Shown here: piece by piece, positions 1-10,346 of the stretch
Layout of the letters: every line of letters starts with the position of its first letter
How positions within the stretch are numbered: position 1 is the first letter of the stretch
NCBI RefSeq assembly: GCF_964204645.1
Contig: NC_134032.1
Span: 14,996,275-15,060,274 of the forward strand
From: Tubulanus polymorphus
Lineage: Eukaryota; Nemertea; Palaeonemertea; Tubulaniformes; Tubulanidae
Reading direction: 5' to 3'
Length of the DNA: 64,000 bases
Notes under the pieces: generated by a model
The model's input: only the letters and a program-made list of their open reading frames with translations
Databases searched by the model: none
What the model was told of the DNA's origin: nothing
Made by a program: the position numbers and the translations under genes

Positions 1-205
1 ATACTTGATAACTTATATCCAGTAGGGCACCGTTATGACCAATAGTGGTCCTAAATCTTAAGACTGATCTTAAGTTGTTAGATTGGCTAAAGAACTAATT
101 TTTCGATATATCTCTAAATTCGAGTTTCAATTTTTCTCGCTCATTGTTTGATATTTCAATTATCGCATTCATTATTAGAGATTGATGTCGTTTAATTTCG
201 CGCAG

Positions 206-3200
206 ATCGACCGCACCGATACCGAGGCTCGTTCAAACATCGTCGTTCGCCGCTCAACAGGAGTCAACTGCGGTCGCCGCGGTAACCGAAGAATCGACCG
301 ATCGACCGGTTTACGTAGCGATACAAAACGAGTCGACGACTGTTGCCGCCGCCACGCGACCGCAATACGCTAAAATCGCTACCATCGACAATAATCCTAA
401 ACAACAGCAACGGTACGGAGATTTAAAAGTACCTCTTAGAGGGACAAGGTGGCGCCACTGACCTGAAATACCTGGAAAACTCTGGGAATCAGATAAATCT
501 GATATAAATCAGGGAAAACTTAGGATCCGGTTCCACAGTCATGAGTTAGAGTTAACACTGAGTTAAAATTAGTTCATTTGACCTGAAATACCTCGATTTC
601 TGAAAAACTCAGGGAATTGGACAAATTTTACTATAAACCTGGACCCAGTTCCACAGTCATGAGTTAGAGTTAACTCTGAGTTAAAATTAGTTCATTTTCA
701 ATGTTTTAACCAAGAGTCAAATCTTAACTCAGAAATGTGGAACTGGACCAAGGATAGCATTATATATATATATGTTAGTTCATCAGGACCCAGTTCCACA
801 GTTGTGAGTTAGAGTTAACTCTGAGTTAAAGTTAGTTCATTTTCAATGTTTTAACCCAGGGTCAAATCTTAACTCAGAATTGTGGAACTGGACCCTGGGG
901 TCGGTTGCTCAAAAGTTGGTTAGAGTTAACCAGTGGTTAGTTGATATGGTGACAATTGAAATTTAATTGTTACTATGGTATTTAATGGCCGGTTATGTTT
1001 AACCAACTTTTCAGCAACCGGCCCCCGGAAAACTCAAGAATATAAATCCCACAATCACAAAGTAGAAAAACATAAAATGTCGAGAATTTTCGGTTTTAAA
1101 TTATTAGAATTAACTGAGTTAAAATAAGTTCATTTTCGATGAGTTAACTCAGTCAAATCTTAACTCACAACTGTGGAACCGGCTCCAGGGAATTTGACAA
1201 ATTTTACCAAAAACCCGGAATAACTCAAGAATATAAATCTTATTAAATATCGAGAATTTTCGGTTTTAAATTATTAGAATTATTTTCAGATTCAGTACAA
1301 TTTACGGCTACACAACGAAAACTGGATCGGAGTTGAAAAATAGAAATCAAACTGGACACACAGGAGGAGGAGGAGAAGAAGGAGGAATAGAAGCAGAAGG
1401 AGTAGAGGAGTTGAGTACCGATCGTGAGATAGCTCGCAGTCTGTTAGATCTAGCGAAACGAGGAGACTCCGTTAAAAAATCATCATCGATTCCTTCTGCT
1501 GCAGTCGCCGTGGCGATACAACAACAGAACGTCGTCATCGACGACAATGAAACCGACGAACAAAAAGGTGGCGCTTCGAGGAATTTTATTCGAAAAAAAA
1601 AAACGATTTAAATTTCGATCAAAAATTTTCCGCGTCTTTGTTTCAGGAAATCGGCTGGATACTCTGATCGGGGCGCTGATGTCCCGAACTCATCCTCCCG
1701 ACGCCGCGGCAACGACAACAATGAGCCTACCGACCAGCAGTTACCAAGACAACGATGGACCGAAAAAAGTATCGAAAAGGCCGCAGCAGGAAAATGTCTC
1801 TGCGACGACTGGGACGGAATATCTCGAGAAGTCATCTCCAGTAAGAGATTGCTGCTGACATCTAGTGGGGTAGCTCGTGGGCGCCATCTAGTGGGCCCCT
1901 GGTGGTCCTCACTTGCCACAAGTAGAATCTTGTATTGCCGCAGTAGTTGGTGTCCCACTAACACTAGCGACACCTGGTGGATCCTCACTTGCCACAAGTG
2001 GAATCCTCTCTTGCGGCAGTTGTTGATATCCCAATACGCACTAGCGACACCTGGTGGATCCTCACTTGCCACAAGTAGAATCCTCTATTGCCGCAGTTGT
2101 TGATATCCCAATACCCACTAGCGACACCTGGTGGATCCTCACTTGCCACAAGTAGAATCCTCTATTGCCGCAGTAATTGTTGTCCCACTCTAACTAGCGA
2201 CACCTGGTGGATGTTAGAATCCTCATTATTTTTGAATGAAAGTCGAATGTTTAATTTCAGATTTCGTCTGTAACCACGGAAACGGAACCAGCTCTATCGA
2301 TATTTGGCAGACGAACGTACGCTCAGAAAATCGCCGCACTTCAAAACGCCTACGAAAAAGATCTGAAATCGTATCTATCGAGTCGCCATAGCAACAGCAC
2401 GACTAGTTCCGGGTTCGTACCGCCCGTATTGTCGAGCAACAATACCGGTGAGCCCTCGTCGTTACCGGTGGCAACCAGTTCAGTATCGGTGGACTCAATG
2501 GAAGTATCAACGTTTACGGAGTCGGTTGAATCAACGTCGAGTTGCTCGGCAACAATGACTGCATTGTTACCGGTCGTCAAGCAGGCTCAGTCGGTGCCGA
2601 CACAGATTAGATATATGTCGTCTGCGAACGTGAAACACGGTCAAAAACGGAAACTGAGTTCGGAACTTAACGAAATGGGTGGCTCCAAACTACAGCGGGT
2701 TGACTCCAAACTACAGAGGAATGACTCCGAGAAGATTCACTCGGATAGAATTGACTCCAAATCGATAGGGACTGACTCCAACTCAAAGGGAAATGACTCC
2801 TCTATTGAAATGACTATTGACTCCTCGTCTGAGACTCCTCAGTCTCAGACTTTAATGCTCGCTATGGTTAAAGGTCAACCGGTGCTGATGTTAGCTCCGG
2901 CGGCGTCCAGCATGAACGCCTCTGCCGGAGTCACCCAATCCCGGCCGCTTGTCACTCCAACGGAGTCATCCATAAAACTAAACGTTGTCATGCCGAAAAC
3001 AACACCGGCGCCATCTACGAGCAATCGCAAACGACAGAAACCGCAGTCGCTCGGACGCAGCGTTTCTTCATCCGGTGTCGGAGTGCAGAATCCGTCTGCT
3101 GCTCTGAGCGTCGGAGGTCGGACTCCGTCTGCCGCTCCAACCGTCGGAGCTCGGACTCCATCTGCCGCTCCAACTGTCGGAGCTCGGACTCCGTCTGCTG

Positions 3201-6154
3201 CTCCGACTGTTCTACTCGCGGCTGCATCCGCTCCAGTTGTACGACCTATAGCGCCACATAGCGGCGAGATTAAGCGTAGTATAAGCGTACCGACGATGAT
3301 GAGATTATCGTCGTCGCCAGGTGGCAGCACGTGTTCACCGAGCGGTACGAGTATAATCCACGCTACGAGTCAGAAACTAGCGTGTGGTTCAAACGTGATA
3401 ACGATTCCTTTATCAACGAACGTTGCTGCTGGAGGAGCTGCTGGAGTTACTCCGATTTCACTGAATTTAACTCCAACTCGTGCGAATTCTGTACCGAACT
3501 CAAAGAGTTCTCAAGCCGTATCGAGTCTTGGTGTTCTAAACTCAAAGAGTTCTCAAGTTGTATTGAGTCCCGGCGTTCTGAACGCAAAGAGTTCTCAAGC
3601 CGTATTGAGTCCTTGTGTTCTGAACTCAAAGAGTTCTCAAGTTGTATCGAGTCCCGGTGTTCTAAACTCAAAGAGTTCTCAAGCCGTATTGAGTCCCGGT
3701 GTTCTAAACTCAAAGAGTTCTCAAGCCGTATTGAGTCCTGGTGTTCTAAACTCAAAGAATTCTCAAGCCGTATTGAGTCCTGGCGTTCTAAACTCAAAGA
3801 GTTCTCAAGTTGTATTGAGTCCCGGTGTTCTGAACGCAAAGAGTTCTCAAGCCGTATTGAGTCCTGGTGTTCTGAACTCTAAGAGTTCTCAAGCCATATT
3901 GAATCCTGGTGTTCTGAACTCGAAGAGTTCTCAAGCCGTATTGAGTCCTGGTGTTCTAAACTCAAAGATTTCTCAAGCCGTATTGAATTCAGGCTCGGTA
4001 TCAAACTCAAAGAGTTCCAACGCGAAAGCGCCGATAGTTCCGCAAGTTGGAATCGCCTTCCTATCGAGCGGTGTCCCTGTTTTACTGCAAACCGGTTCCT
4101 ACGTGTCGTCGGCGCCGATTAGTGACACGGTGGCGCCCTCTCGTGGTGGAAGTGAAACTACCGTACCATCCGTTCAGTGGTTACCGAAAACCAGGGACCT
4201 TAAACAACCTCTTCCGGCTCAAGGTTACGTGGAGGACCTGTCTCCGACGAGTAAGTCGTTCGTCGTTAATCAGTTGTCTAAGCAACAGCAGCAACAATTG
4301 CAGAAATCTATTTCGACCGCTGCAGAGGAGAGCGATACGGAACAGGTGTCGCCGGGAGACGATAAACAATCAACGACGAAGAAACCCGTCGCCCAACAAC
4401 CGTTGTCAACGGCGACGATAACAAAACCCGTTACCCAGCAACCGTCGTCGACGGCGACATCGTCTAACAATATAAAATACGTGGAGGGTGAAAACAGCGC
4501 TCCGTTCGAGATCGTACCGATTCCCGGGAAGGTCGAGGATAATTCGAAGTCGCTAAAAGACGGTAAATACGTGTGTCACATCTGCGACAAATCGTTTAAC
4601 CAGGAACACCAACTGTCGCTTCATAAAAACATTCATTTCTTCGAGCGTCCGTATCGATGTGTCGAGTGCTCCATCTCGTTCCGCACGTACGGATTGTTAC
4701 AACGTCACCGTCGCTCGGAGATACACGCTACCAAGGCGACGGTGAACATGCAATACGGCGTACCGACGACCGATAACCCGCGTCCGTATCGGTGCGATAC
4801 GTGCGATATGGGCTTCCGTATTTACGGGCATCTCGCTAAACATCTACGCTCGAAATTACACGTGACGAAAGAATCGAATCCGGACGACGTCGATCGGCAG
4901 ACAGATATCTCGATCCCGCCGGATGATAATACTATATTCCGGTGCGCGGACTGTAAAGTGGATTTTACAGTTTTCACGTCGTACACGCGGCATTTACAAT
5001 CGAAACAACACGCTTCGAACGCGACGTCGCCCGCGACGAAGGAGACCGTTATAGGTGGCGCTGATAGCAGCGAGGACGGCGGCGAATCGGACAGTTCGTT
5101 AGACGGAGCGATCGCCATGTCGCCGGAGGAAGCTGCTCGATTGTATAAATGCGATTGTTGTAATACCGCGTACAGAGAACGAGAACAACTCGATAAACAT
5201 TTACGTTCAAGATTACATTCGGAAACTATCGAGAAATTGGGTCAAATCGAAGAAGGTGAAGGTCAAATCGAAGCAGACGAAGGTCGTATCGAAGCAGACG
5301 AAGGTCGTATCGAAGCAGATGAAGGTCAAAGCGAAGCAGACGATGGCGAGAATCTCGAGATTAACAACGACGTATCGACTGAGATTCAATCCGAGTTGGT
5401 AGAGGGCGCCGGTGAGTCGTCGAGACAGAAATGCGGATTATGCGGAGTCTCGTTCTCGTCTATAGATCAATTAAAGGTAAAACACGGACGAAAAAGACGG
5501 TCTTGACAACCGGAGAAATTTGAAACCGATAATCAATTGTTGTTTTCCTGTTTTCTATTTGTAGCAACATTTAGCGAGTCACGCCGAACTGCGACCGTAC
5601 GTTTGTAAATTCTGCGATGCTGGTTTTACCAACGCCCCATCGTTGCGTAGTCATCTACGCATTCACGAACAGGTAACCACCAGATATACAAGGTCAAGGT
5701 TCTTCCGCGTCAGCCATTGCCATTTTGTTAGTTGGACAATCAGGCAGAAAGTCCTAGCCTAAAATCCAAAATAGATTGAAGGACAATTTGGGGTTTCGAG
5801 AACTCATTTTGATTTTCCGATACTTTTCTATAGTTATTGAGAAAAAACTGGAAATTTCCATAGCTTTTCGCGGGCCTAGAAATAATTCCATAACTTTCCA
5901 AAACCTGTTAGAACCCTACACAATCACCTGGACCCAGGTTCACCGTTCAGATTCCACTCATATTTAACTCATTGAAAATTAACTTTCTCAAGTTGTGAAT
6001 TGTAAGTTGTAAATTGTAAGTTGTATGTTGTAAGGTGTAAATTGTAAGTTGTATATTGTAGGAATTGAAGTTCACGTGCGGTCATTGCGGAGTTGCGTTT
6101 TTCTCCTCGGAATCGCTGAAAAATCATCTGCAACAACAACATCAACAGAGTTAA
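206..6154 (+). CDS. C2H2 zinc-finger protein, 3' part (six exons seen, 5' end outside window)
   Basis: Probable DNA-binding nuclear protein. Visible coding exons: 206-448, 1290-1567 (or from 1296), 1647-1840, 2261-5476, 5565-5672 and 6062-6154 (stop TAA). All junctions have GT/AG and keep frame (phases 2, 1, 0, 0, 0), giving about 1,376 residues. No in-frame ATG is present in the first visible exon and a stop lies just upstream of it, so the start is further left. Eight C2H2 fingers sit at the C-terminus (about residues 1007-1372): 4567-4635, 4651-4725, 4786-4860, 4936-5010, 5143-5217, 5428-5582 (split by an intron), 5602-5663 and 6071-6142. Fingers 2-5 have H-X5-H spacing. The first pair (linker FFERPYR) recalls the paired fingers of Schnurri/HIVEP proteins, but this is a resemblance only. 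The long N-terminal part is Ser/Thr/Gln-rich low-complexity sequence with three families of internal repeats. An acidic EADEG stretch separates fingers 5 and 6. Confidence 0.85.
641..749. mobile_element. MITE, family with GGACCCAGTTCCACA termini
   Basis: Element of ~109 bp whose ends are inverted repeats: GGACCCAGTTCCACA at the left, TGTGGAACTGGACC at the right. The interior is also roughly palindromic (GAGTTAACTC). A near-identical copy follows at 786-895 and a diverged relative lies at 46094-46180. No coding capacity. Confidence 0.75.
786..895. mobile_element. MITE, second copy of the GGACCCAGTTCCACA family
   Basis: Same terminal inverted repeats and ~110-bp length as the element at 641-749, separated from it by ~36 bp that include a short TA run. 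Non-autonomous, non-coding. Confidence 0.75.
897..1025. mobile_element. MITE with GGGTCGGTTGC termini
   Basis: About 129 bp with ~30-bp imperfect terminal inverted repeats: the left end GGGTCGGTTGCTCAAAAGTT pairs with the right end AACTTTTCAGCAACCGGCCC. It abuts the previous MITE directly. Non-coding. Confidence 0.75.
1880..2215 (+). repeat. ~77-bp tandem repeat in intron 3 of the zinc-finger gene
   Basis: Four to five copies, marked by ACTAGCGACACCTGGTGG at about 1962, 2039, 2117 and 2193. It lies wholly inside the intron 1841-2260. A single related copy occurs at 16785-16850, so the unit is dispersed in the genome. Confidence 0.85.
3490..4010 (+). repeat. In-frame 42-bp coding repeat in the zinc-finger gene
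   Basis: About 12 tandem copies of a 42-bp (14-codon) unit encoding SSQAVLSPGVLNSK-like peptides (about residues 649-822). The length keeps the frame, and copies differ by single codons (NSK/NAK, SPG/NPG, AV/VV). Two other in-frame repeats occur in the same exon: a 33-bp unit (VGARTPSAAPT, about 3100-3210) and a 21-bp unit (IEADEGR, about 5245-5340). Because 42 is a multiple of 3, open frames also appear in other frames and on the opposite strand here. They are artefacts. Confidence 0.9.
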
Positions 6155-6159
6155 ACTAC

Positions 6160-6310
6160 ACCCTGGAGCCATCCCTTCAGCCTGGAGTCAGCCCTTCACC
6201 CTGGAGCACACCCTGGAGCCAGCCCTTCAGCGTGGAGCATACCCTGGAGCCAGCCCTTCAGCATGGAGCCATCCCTTCAGCCTGGAGCAATCCTTTTAGC
6301 CTGGAAGCTA
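6160..6310 (+). repeat. ~18-bp minisatellite in the probable 3' UTR
   Basis: About eight copies of a CCTGGAGCCAGCCCTTCAG-like unit begin just after the zinc-finger stop codon, so they are probably transcribed in its 3' UTR. Confidence 0.8.
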
Positions 6311-6458
6311 ATCCATTGCGATTTGCGAAGTGTGGACAATCACTGGGTATAAGTAAAATGTCTGATATCTGCTGTTTGTAGTTTGCAGAATATTCAATCC
6401 CTGGGAACTTGAGTTTCTCATTGTGACTTAGGGAGTTGTCTCCTGATGATTTAAAGTA

Positions 6459-6626
6459 CAGTGCAACCTTGTTACAGCGAACTTCAAGGGACCAGAAAAT
6501 CTGTTCGTTATAACTGATAGTTTGTTATATCCAGTATTAAATTATTTAGATTTTTAGTGGAAATTCTATATTTGTTAGAATCCAATGAATCGTTGTATCA
6601 GGGTTCGTTATCACGAGGTTCCACTG
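6459..6626. mobile_element. MITE of mariner/pogo type with TA target-site duplication
   Basis: 168 bp. Left end CAGTGCAACCTTGTTACAGC and right end (reverse complement) CAGTGGAACCTCGTGATAAC form ~24-bp terminal inverted repeats, flanked by TA on both sides (6457-6458 and 6627-6628). CAGTGGAACC-type ends with a TA duplication are typical of the Tc1/mariner/pogo superfamily. No transposase is encoded. Fragments of a related sequence (GAGGTTCCACT) recur at about 17715-17850. Confidence 0.8.
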
Positions 6627-6649
6627 TATAAATCTTTGTTTTATACCCC

Positions 6650-7160
6650 AGTCTAACCGGGGCCTTGTTAAGGATTTACCCCTAGGGGTAACTTTAATAC
6701 CCAGTTTATGGGAATTTAACCCCTTAGACCTAGTCTATGAGATCGGGTTCAGGTCAAGGATTTAACCCTAGGGGTAACTTTGATACCCAGTCAATGAGAA
6801 TTTAACCCCTTAGACCTGGTCTATGAGATTGAGTCCAGGTCAAGCATTTAACCCTAGGGGTAACTTTGATACCCAGTCAATGAGAATTTAACCCCTTAGA
6901 CCTAGTCTATGAGATTGAGTCCAGGTCAAGGATTTAACCCTAGGGGTAACTTTGATACCCAGTCAATGAGAATTTAACCCCTTAGACCTAGTCTATGAGA
7001 TTGAGTCCAGGTCAAGGATTTATCCCTAGGGGTTACTTTGATACCCAGTCAATGAGAATTTAACCCCTTAGACCTAGTCTATGAGATCAAGTCCAGGTCA
7101 AGGATTTACCCCTAGGGGTAACTTTGATAACCGGCGGTCTATGGAACTGGGGTCAGGGTA
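6650..7160 (+). repeat. 85-86-bp tandem repeat
   Basis: Six copies. The motif ACCCTAGGGGTAACTTTGAT recurs at 6766, 6851, 6937 and onward. Outer copies are more diverged than inner ones. No coding signal. Confidence 0.85.
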
Positions 7161-7690
7161 GTTCATTGAATTCAAGCTTTGTTCACTAAGTAATGATCAT
7201 TGTATTAGAATATCTATCGTTAAACAGTTAAAGATGTCTAAGTTTAATTGAAGTTCATATTGTGAATTACAGGGGGCAGTACTGTACGGTCTCCTTGCGG
7301 CATTTCTTAGAACTAATATAATATTCAAATTTGTGTTGTTAATTGTTACGCACAGGTGGCAGCACCCCTAGCGGCATTTATGCAAACTAATAATGTAGTA
7401 CTCGTCTATGACTGTAAATATATATACGAGTTGACCGTGGATCATGTTACAATAACGTGTACACGTATTAGAATAAATAATAGTTTACTTTGTTTTTATC
7501 GATTTATTCGTTATATTCAGAATAAAGAATACGAATTGATTAAATTACTTAATAAAAAAACGTTGCTTCCACGAAGTAAAAAAAGGGCTTGGTTTTTCAC
7601 TTAGTTTTCTGAGAGTTTGTTGTCTACTCTCATTTTGCTGTTAGGAGGCTGCGGGATATTGGACAACTGGAATGTGAGGAGGCAAAGAAA
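7160..7690 (+). other. Single-copy spacer, nothing recognised
   Basis: AT-rich DNA between two tandem arrays. The 82-codon open frame at 7356-7604 lacks splice context, recognisable motifs and coding-like composition, so I do not call a gene. Confidence 0.5.
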
Positions 7691-8060
7691 GGAGGGGCCG
7701 TGTACGGGACCCCTGTATCTATCCAGCATCAGCACCACTCAAAATCGGTGTCAGTAATTACTGGGTTCAAACCCGGGACACTCCTGTACAACCTCTATTC
7801 CGCATCAGGACCACTCTGAATCAGTATAAGTAATTACTGGGTTCGAACCTGGGACACCCCTGTACAACCTCTATTCCGCATCAGCACCACTCTGAATCAG
7901 TATCGGTAATTACTGGGTTCGAACCTGGGACACTCCTGTACAACCTCTATTCCGCATCAGGACCACTCTGAATCAGTATCAGTAATTACTGGGTTCGAAC
8001 CCGGGACACCCCTGTACATCCTCTATTCAGCATCTGCCATTCAGAATCAGTATCAGTAAT
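7690..8060 (+). repeat. 76-bp tandem array with palindromic GGGTTCGAACCC core
   Basis: Five copies at 76-bp spacing (core at 7763, 7839, 7915 and so on). Each carries GGGTTCGAACCC/T, CCTGTACAACCTCTATTC and ACCACTCTGAATCAGTATCA. The core equals a tRNA-type B-box, but no A-box or tRNA fold is visible. The same family occurs at 8335-9010, 18355-18415, 41010-41590 (opposite orientation) and 47395-47575. Confidence 0.85.
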
Positions 8061-8074
8061 TACTAGGTTCAACA

Positions 8075-8259
8075 TTTCACCGTACGGTGCTGCCGCTATG
8101 CTCATCGTTGGCGGGATTTTCATACACTAACTACAGTCAACTCTGGCAATCGACGTGCTGTCTCAGTTACTCTGTAACCCTAGCTTGCCAGAGTTAACTT
8201 TTTTTAGTGTATGTAAATTCCGCCAACGATGGACATAGCGGCAGCACCTTACGGCAAAA
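8075..8259. mobile_element. Inverted-repeat element (MITE), copy 1, inside the 76-bp array
   Basis: About 185 bp with ~50-bp terminal inverted repeats beginning TTTCACCGTACGGTGCTGCC. The interior is short and non-coding. A second copy at 41973-42160 sits in another array of the same 76-bp family. CTGGCA and TGCCAG form an inner inverted pair. Confidence 0.8.
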
Positions 8260-8334
8260 TAAGACAGTTATAATTGTTTTCATTATAGAATAACTATATC
8301 TGATTAGAAAACTTTATTTCAATCCAACAATTTG

Positions 8335-9010
8335 CATTGTACCCGAAGAGGCCGCGTACGAGATCCCTGTACATCCTCTATCCATCATCAGGACCACTCT
8401 GAATCAGTATCAGTACTGGATTCAGTGTCAGTAACTGTGTACACTCCTTGTACATCGTCTATTCAGCATCAGAACCACTCTGAATCAGTATCAGTAATTA
8501 CTGGATTCAGTGTCAGTAATAACCGTGTACATCCTCTATTCAGCATCAGGACCACTCTGAATCAGTATCAGTAATTACTGGATTCAGTGTCAGTAATAAC
8601 CGTGTACATCCTCTATTCAGCATCAGGACCACTCTGAATCAGTATCAGTAATTACTGGATTCAGTGTCAGTAATAACCGTGTACATCCTCTATTCAGCAT
8701 CAGGACCACTCTGAATCAGTATCAGTAATTACTGGATTCAGTGTCAGTAATAACCGTGTACATCCTCTATTCAGCATCAGGACCACTCTGAATCAGTATC
8801 AGTAATTACTGGATTCAGTGTCAGTAATAACCGTGTACATCCTCTATTCAGCATCAGGACCACTCTGAATCAGTATCAGTAATTACTGGATTCAGTGTCA
8901 GTAATAACCGTGTACATCCTCTATTCAACATCAGGACCACTCTGAATCAGTATCAGTAATTACTGGATTCGACCCCGGGACACCCCTGTACATCCTCTAT
9001 CCATCATCGA
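8335..9010 (+). repeat. 76-bp tandem array, variant type
   Basis: About eight nearly identical 76-bp units with GTGTACATCCTCTATTCAGC and a second half GGATTCAGTGTCAGTAATAA replacing the GGTTCGAACC core. The uniformity suggests recent expansion of one variant. The last copies revert to the standard type near 8970. Confidence 0.85.
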
Positions 9011-9119
9011 CCACTCAGAATCAGGACTGGGTTCGAATCTGGGACACCCCTGTAGATCTGCTCTATTTGGCATCGGGACCACCCTGAGCCAGTGTTAATA
9101 ATTGTTGTGCGTCCTGTAA

Positions 9120-9480
9120 ATCCTCTATTCGGCTAGGGTAAGCCGGTTTTTATGAACCGGCGTCCTTGTTTAGGCGTAACCTAAATGGTTTGCGCAAACC
9201 AAGTTGGCCGAGATGAGGTCTGACCCTAAGGACAAGACTCTTTCATTTGAGGGAGAGCCTGACCCAAGACACTAGGGCTACTTCATGTAGATATGAGGGA
9301 GTCTGACCCGGGACAGGGGCTGCTACTTCATGTAGATATGAGGGAGTCTGACCCGGACAGGGCCGCTATTTCAGTATAGATATGCCGAGGGAGTCTGACC
9401 CGGGACAGGGGCTGCTACTTCATGTAGATATGAGGGAGTCTGACCCGGACAGGGCCGCTATCTCACAGTTCGCAGTTAGA
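9120..9480 (+). repeat. Degenerate tandem repeat, ~50-60-bp unit
   Basis: Four copies of a unit containing GAGTCTGACCCGGGACAGGG and CTACTTCATGTAGATATGAG at about 9290-9470, preceded by a short hairpin-rich stretch (AAGCCGGTTTTTATGAACCGG near 9133). Function unknown. Confidence 0.7.
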
Positions 9481-9730
9481 TGATGCTAGTATTATATCTA
9501 TCATGTATCCAGAATAAAACTAGTCCCTCTTTGTCTTGCATTATAATGAATGGACTTTTAAGGACAACTTTCTAATCATTTTCCAAAAGGCAGAGAAAAG
9601 AATTAGCAAAATCAGTTTATCAAAAACTCCACTCGATTTTATGTAACCGACCACTATCTAACACATTCACGTGTAGGATCCGAGCCCAGTGGCATTTCAT
9701 GGCAGTAGGCCGAATCTCATTTTGAAAATC

Positions 9731-9784
9731 TTGGCGGGACTGTTCATTGGTCAGCGCGATGACGTCACACGGTCAGTATATAAG
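9731..9784 (+). promoter_or_regulatory. Core promoter with E2F-like, CCAAT, CRE and TATA motifs
   Basis: In order: TTGGCGGG (E2F-like) at about 9731, an inverted CCAAT box (ATTGG) at 9746-9750, a perfect palindromic CRE TGACGTCA at 9760-9767, and TATATAAG at 9777-9784. Order and spacing are those of a classical polymerase II promoter, predicting a start near 9810. A spliceable leader (AACAG/GTAGGC at 9825/9826) follows. It most likely drives the gene with ATG at 10347. Confidence 0.7.
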
Positions 9785-9809
9785 CCCAGGTCACCTGATC
9801 CTCTTCCCA

Positions 9810-9825
9810 GACGGCCGTTAAACAG
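9810..9825 (+). other. Putative non-coding first exon
   Basis: Short leader between the TATA box (9777) and donor AACAG/GTAGGC at 9825/9826. The next acceptor (TATATTGTAG at 10305-10314) opens the exon with ATG 10347. The start site is inferred from TATA spacing. Confidence 0.45.
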
Positions 9826-10346
9826 GTAGGCGAACAGTTGATATTGTAAAAATTTTGTCCGTGTTTCTCATAACTGGAAGTATATCGATTTTGAATATTC
9901 TAGGTCTTTTTAAGAACGCGCGTGCAATTTTCATGTTTTGAATTATTGAAGTTAATAACGTTTCTGATTTGAGAATGTTCGTACTAAAAGCAACTGTGCA
10001 GAGATATATCTAAGTGTATGTAACATATAATACGTTCACAGCTCAGTTGTCTATTCAACCATGACTTGAATAACCATTGAAACCTTTTCATTCGAATCGC
10101 AGTGAACTGATTTTATATCCAGGTCAACGTAGCTACTTTGCATATGTAAGAAGTAGACAGTAGAAGATCTGATGATAAATTTCGATTGAAATCATTTTGA
10201 TTATCACGAATGGTCTTCAAACTTGCTGATTATTTTTCTAGAACATTCGCTCGAAGAAGTGATTTCTTGATTGATTTTATTCTTATTTTTATCATTTTTT
10301 CTTTTATATTGTAGCAGTAACCAGCAGCAAAACATCAGCAATCAAC

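Larger units (their letters stand above)
449..1289 (+). other. Intron 1 of the zinc-finger gene, filled with MITE copies
   Basis: Non-coding stretch between coding exons 1 and 2. It contains complete inverted-repeat elements at 641-749, 786-895 and 897-1025, plus partial copies of the first family around 520-595 and 1110-1195. Nothing coding was seen. Confidence 0.7.

Noticed and set aside
182-373. 63-codon frame with ATG at the window start
   Set aside because: The overlapping frame (AQQESTAVAAVTEESTD...) continues to a donor in phase with the next exon, so this ATG frame is a shadow.
3331-3882. 183-codon plus frame and 130-codon minus frame inside the zinc-finger exon
   Set aside because: Shadows of the 42-bp coding repeat. 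The real frame is supported by splice phases and zinc fingers.
7763-7990. tRNA genes suggested by GGTTCGAACCC
   Set aside because: No A-box at the right distance, no acceptor stem or cloverleaf. The core is part of a 76-bp satellite.
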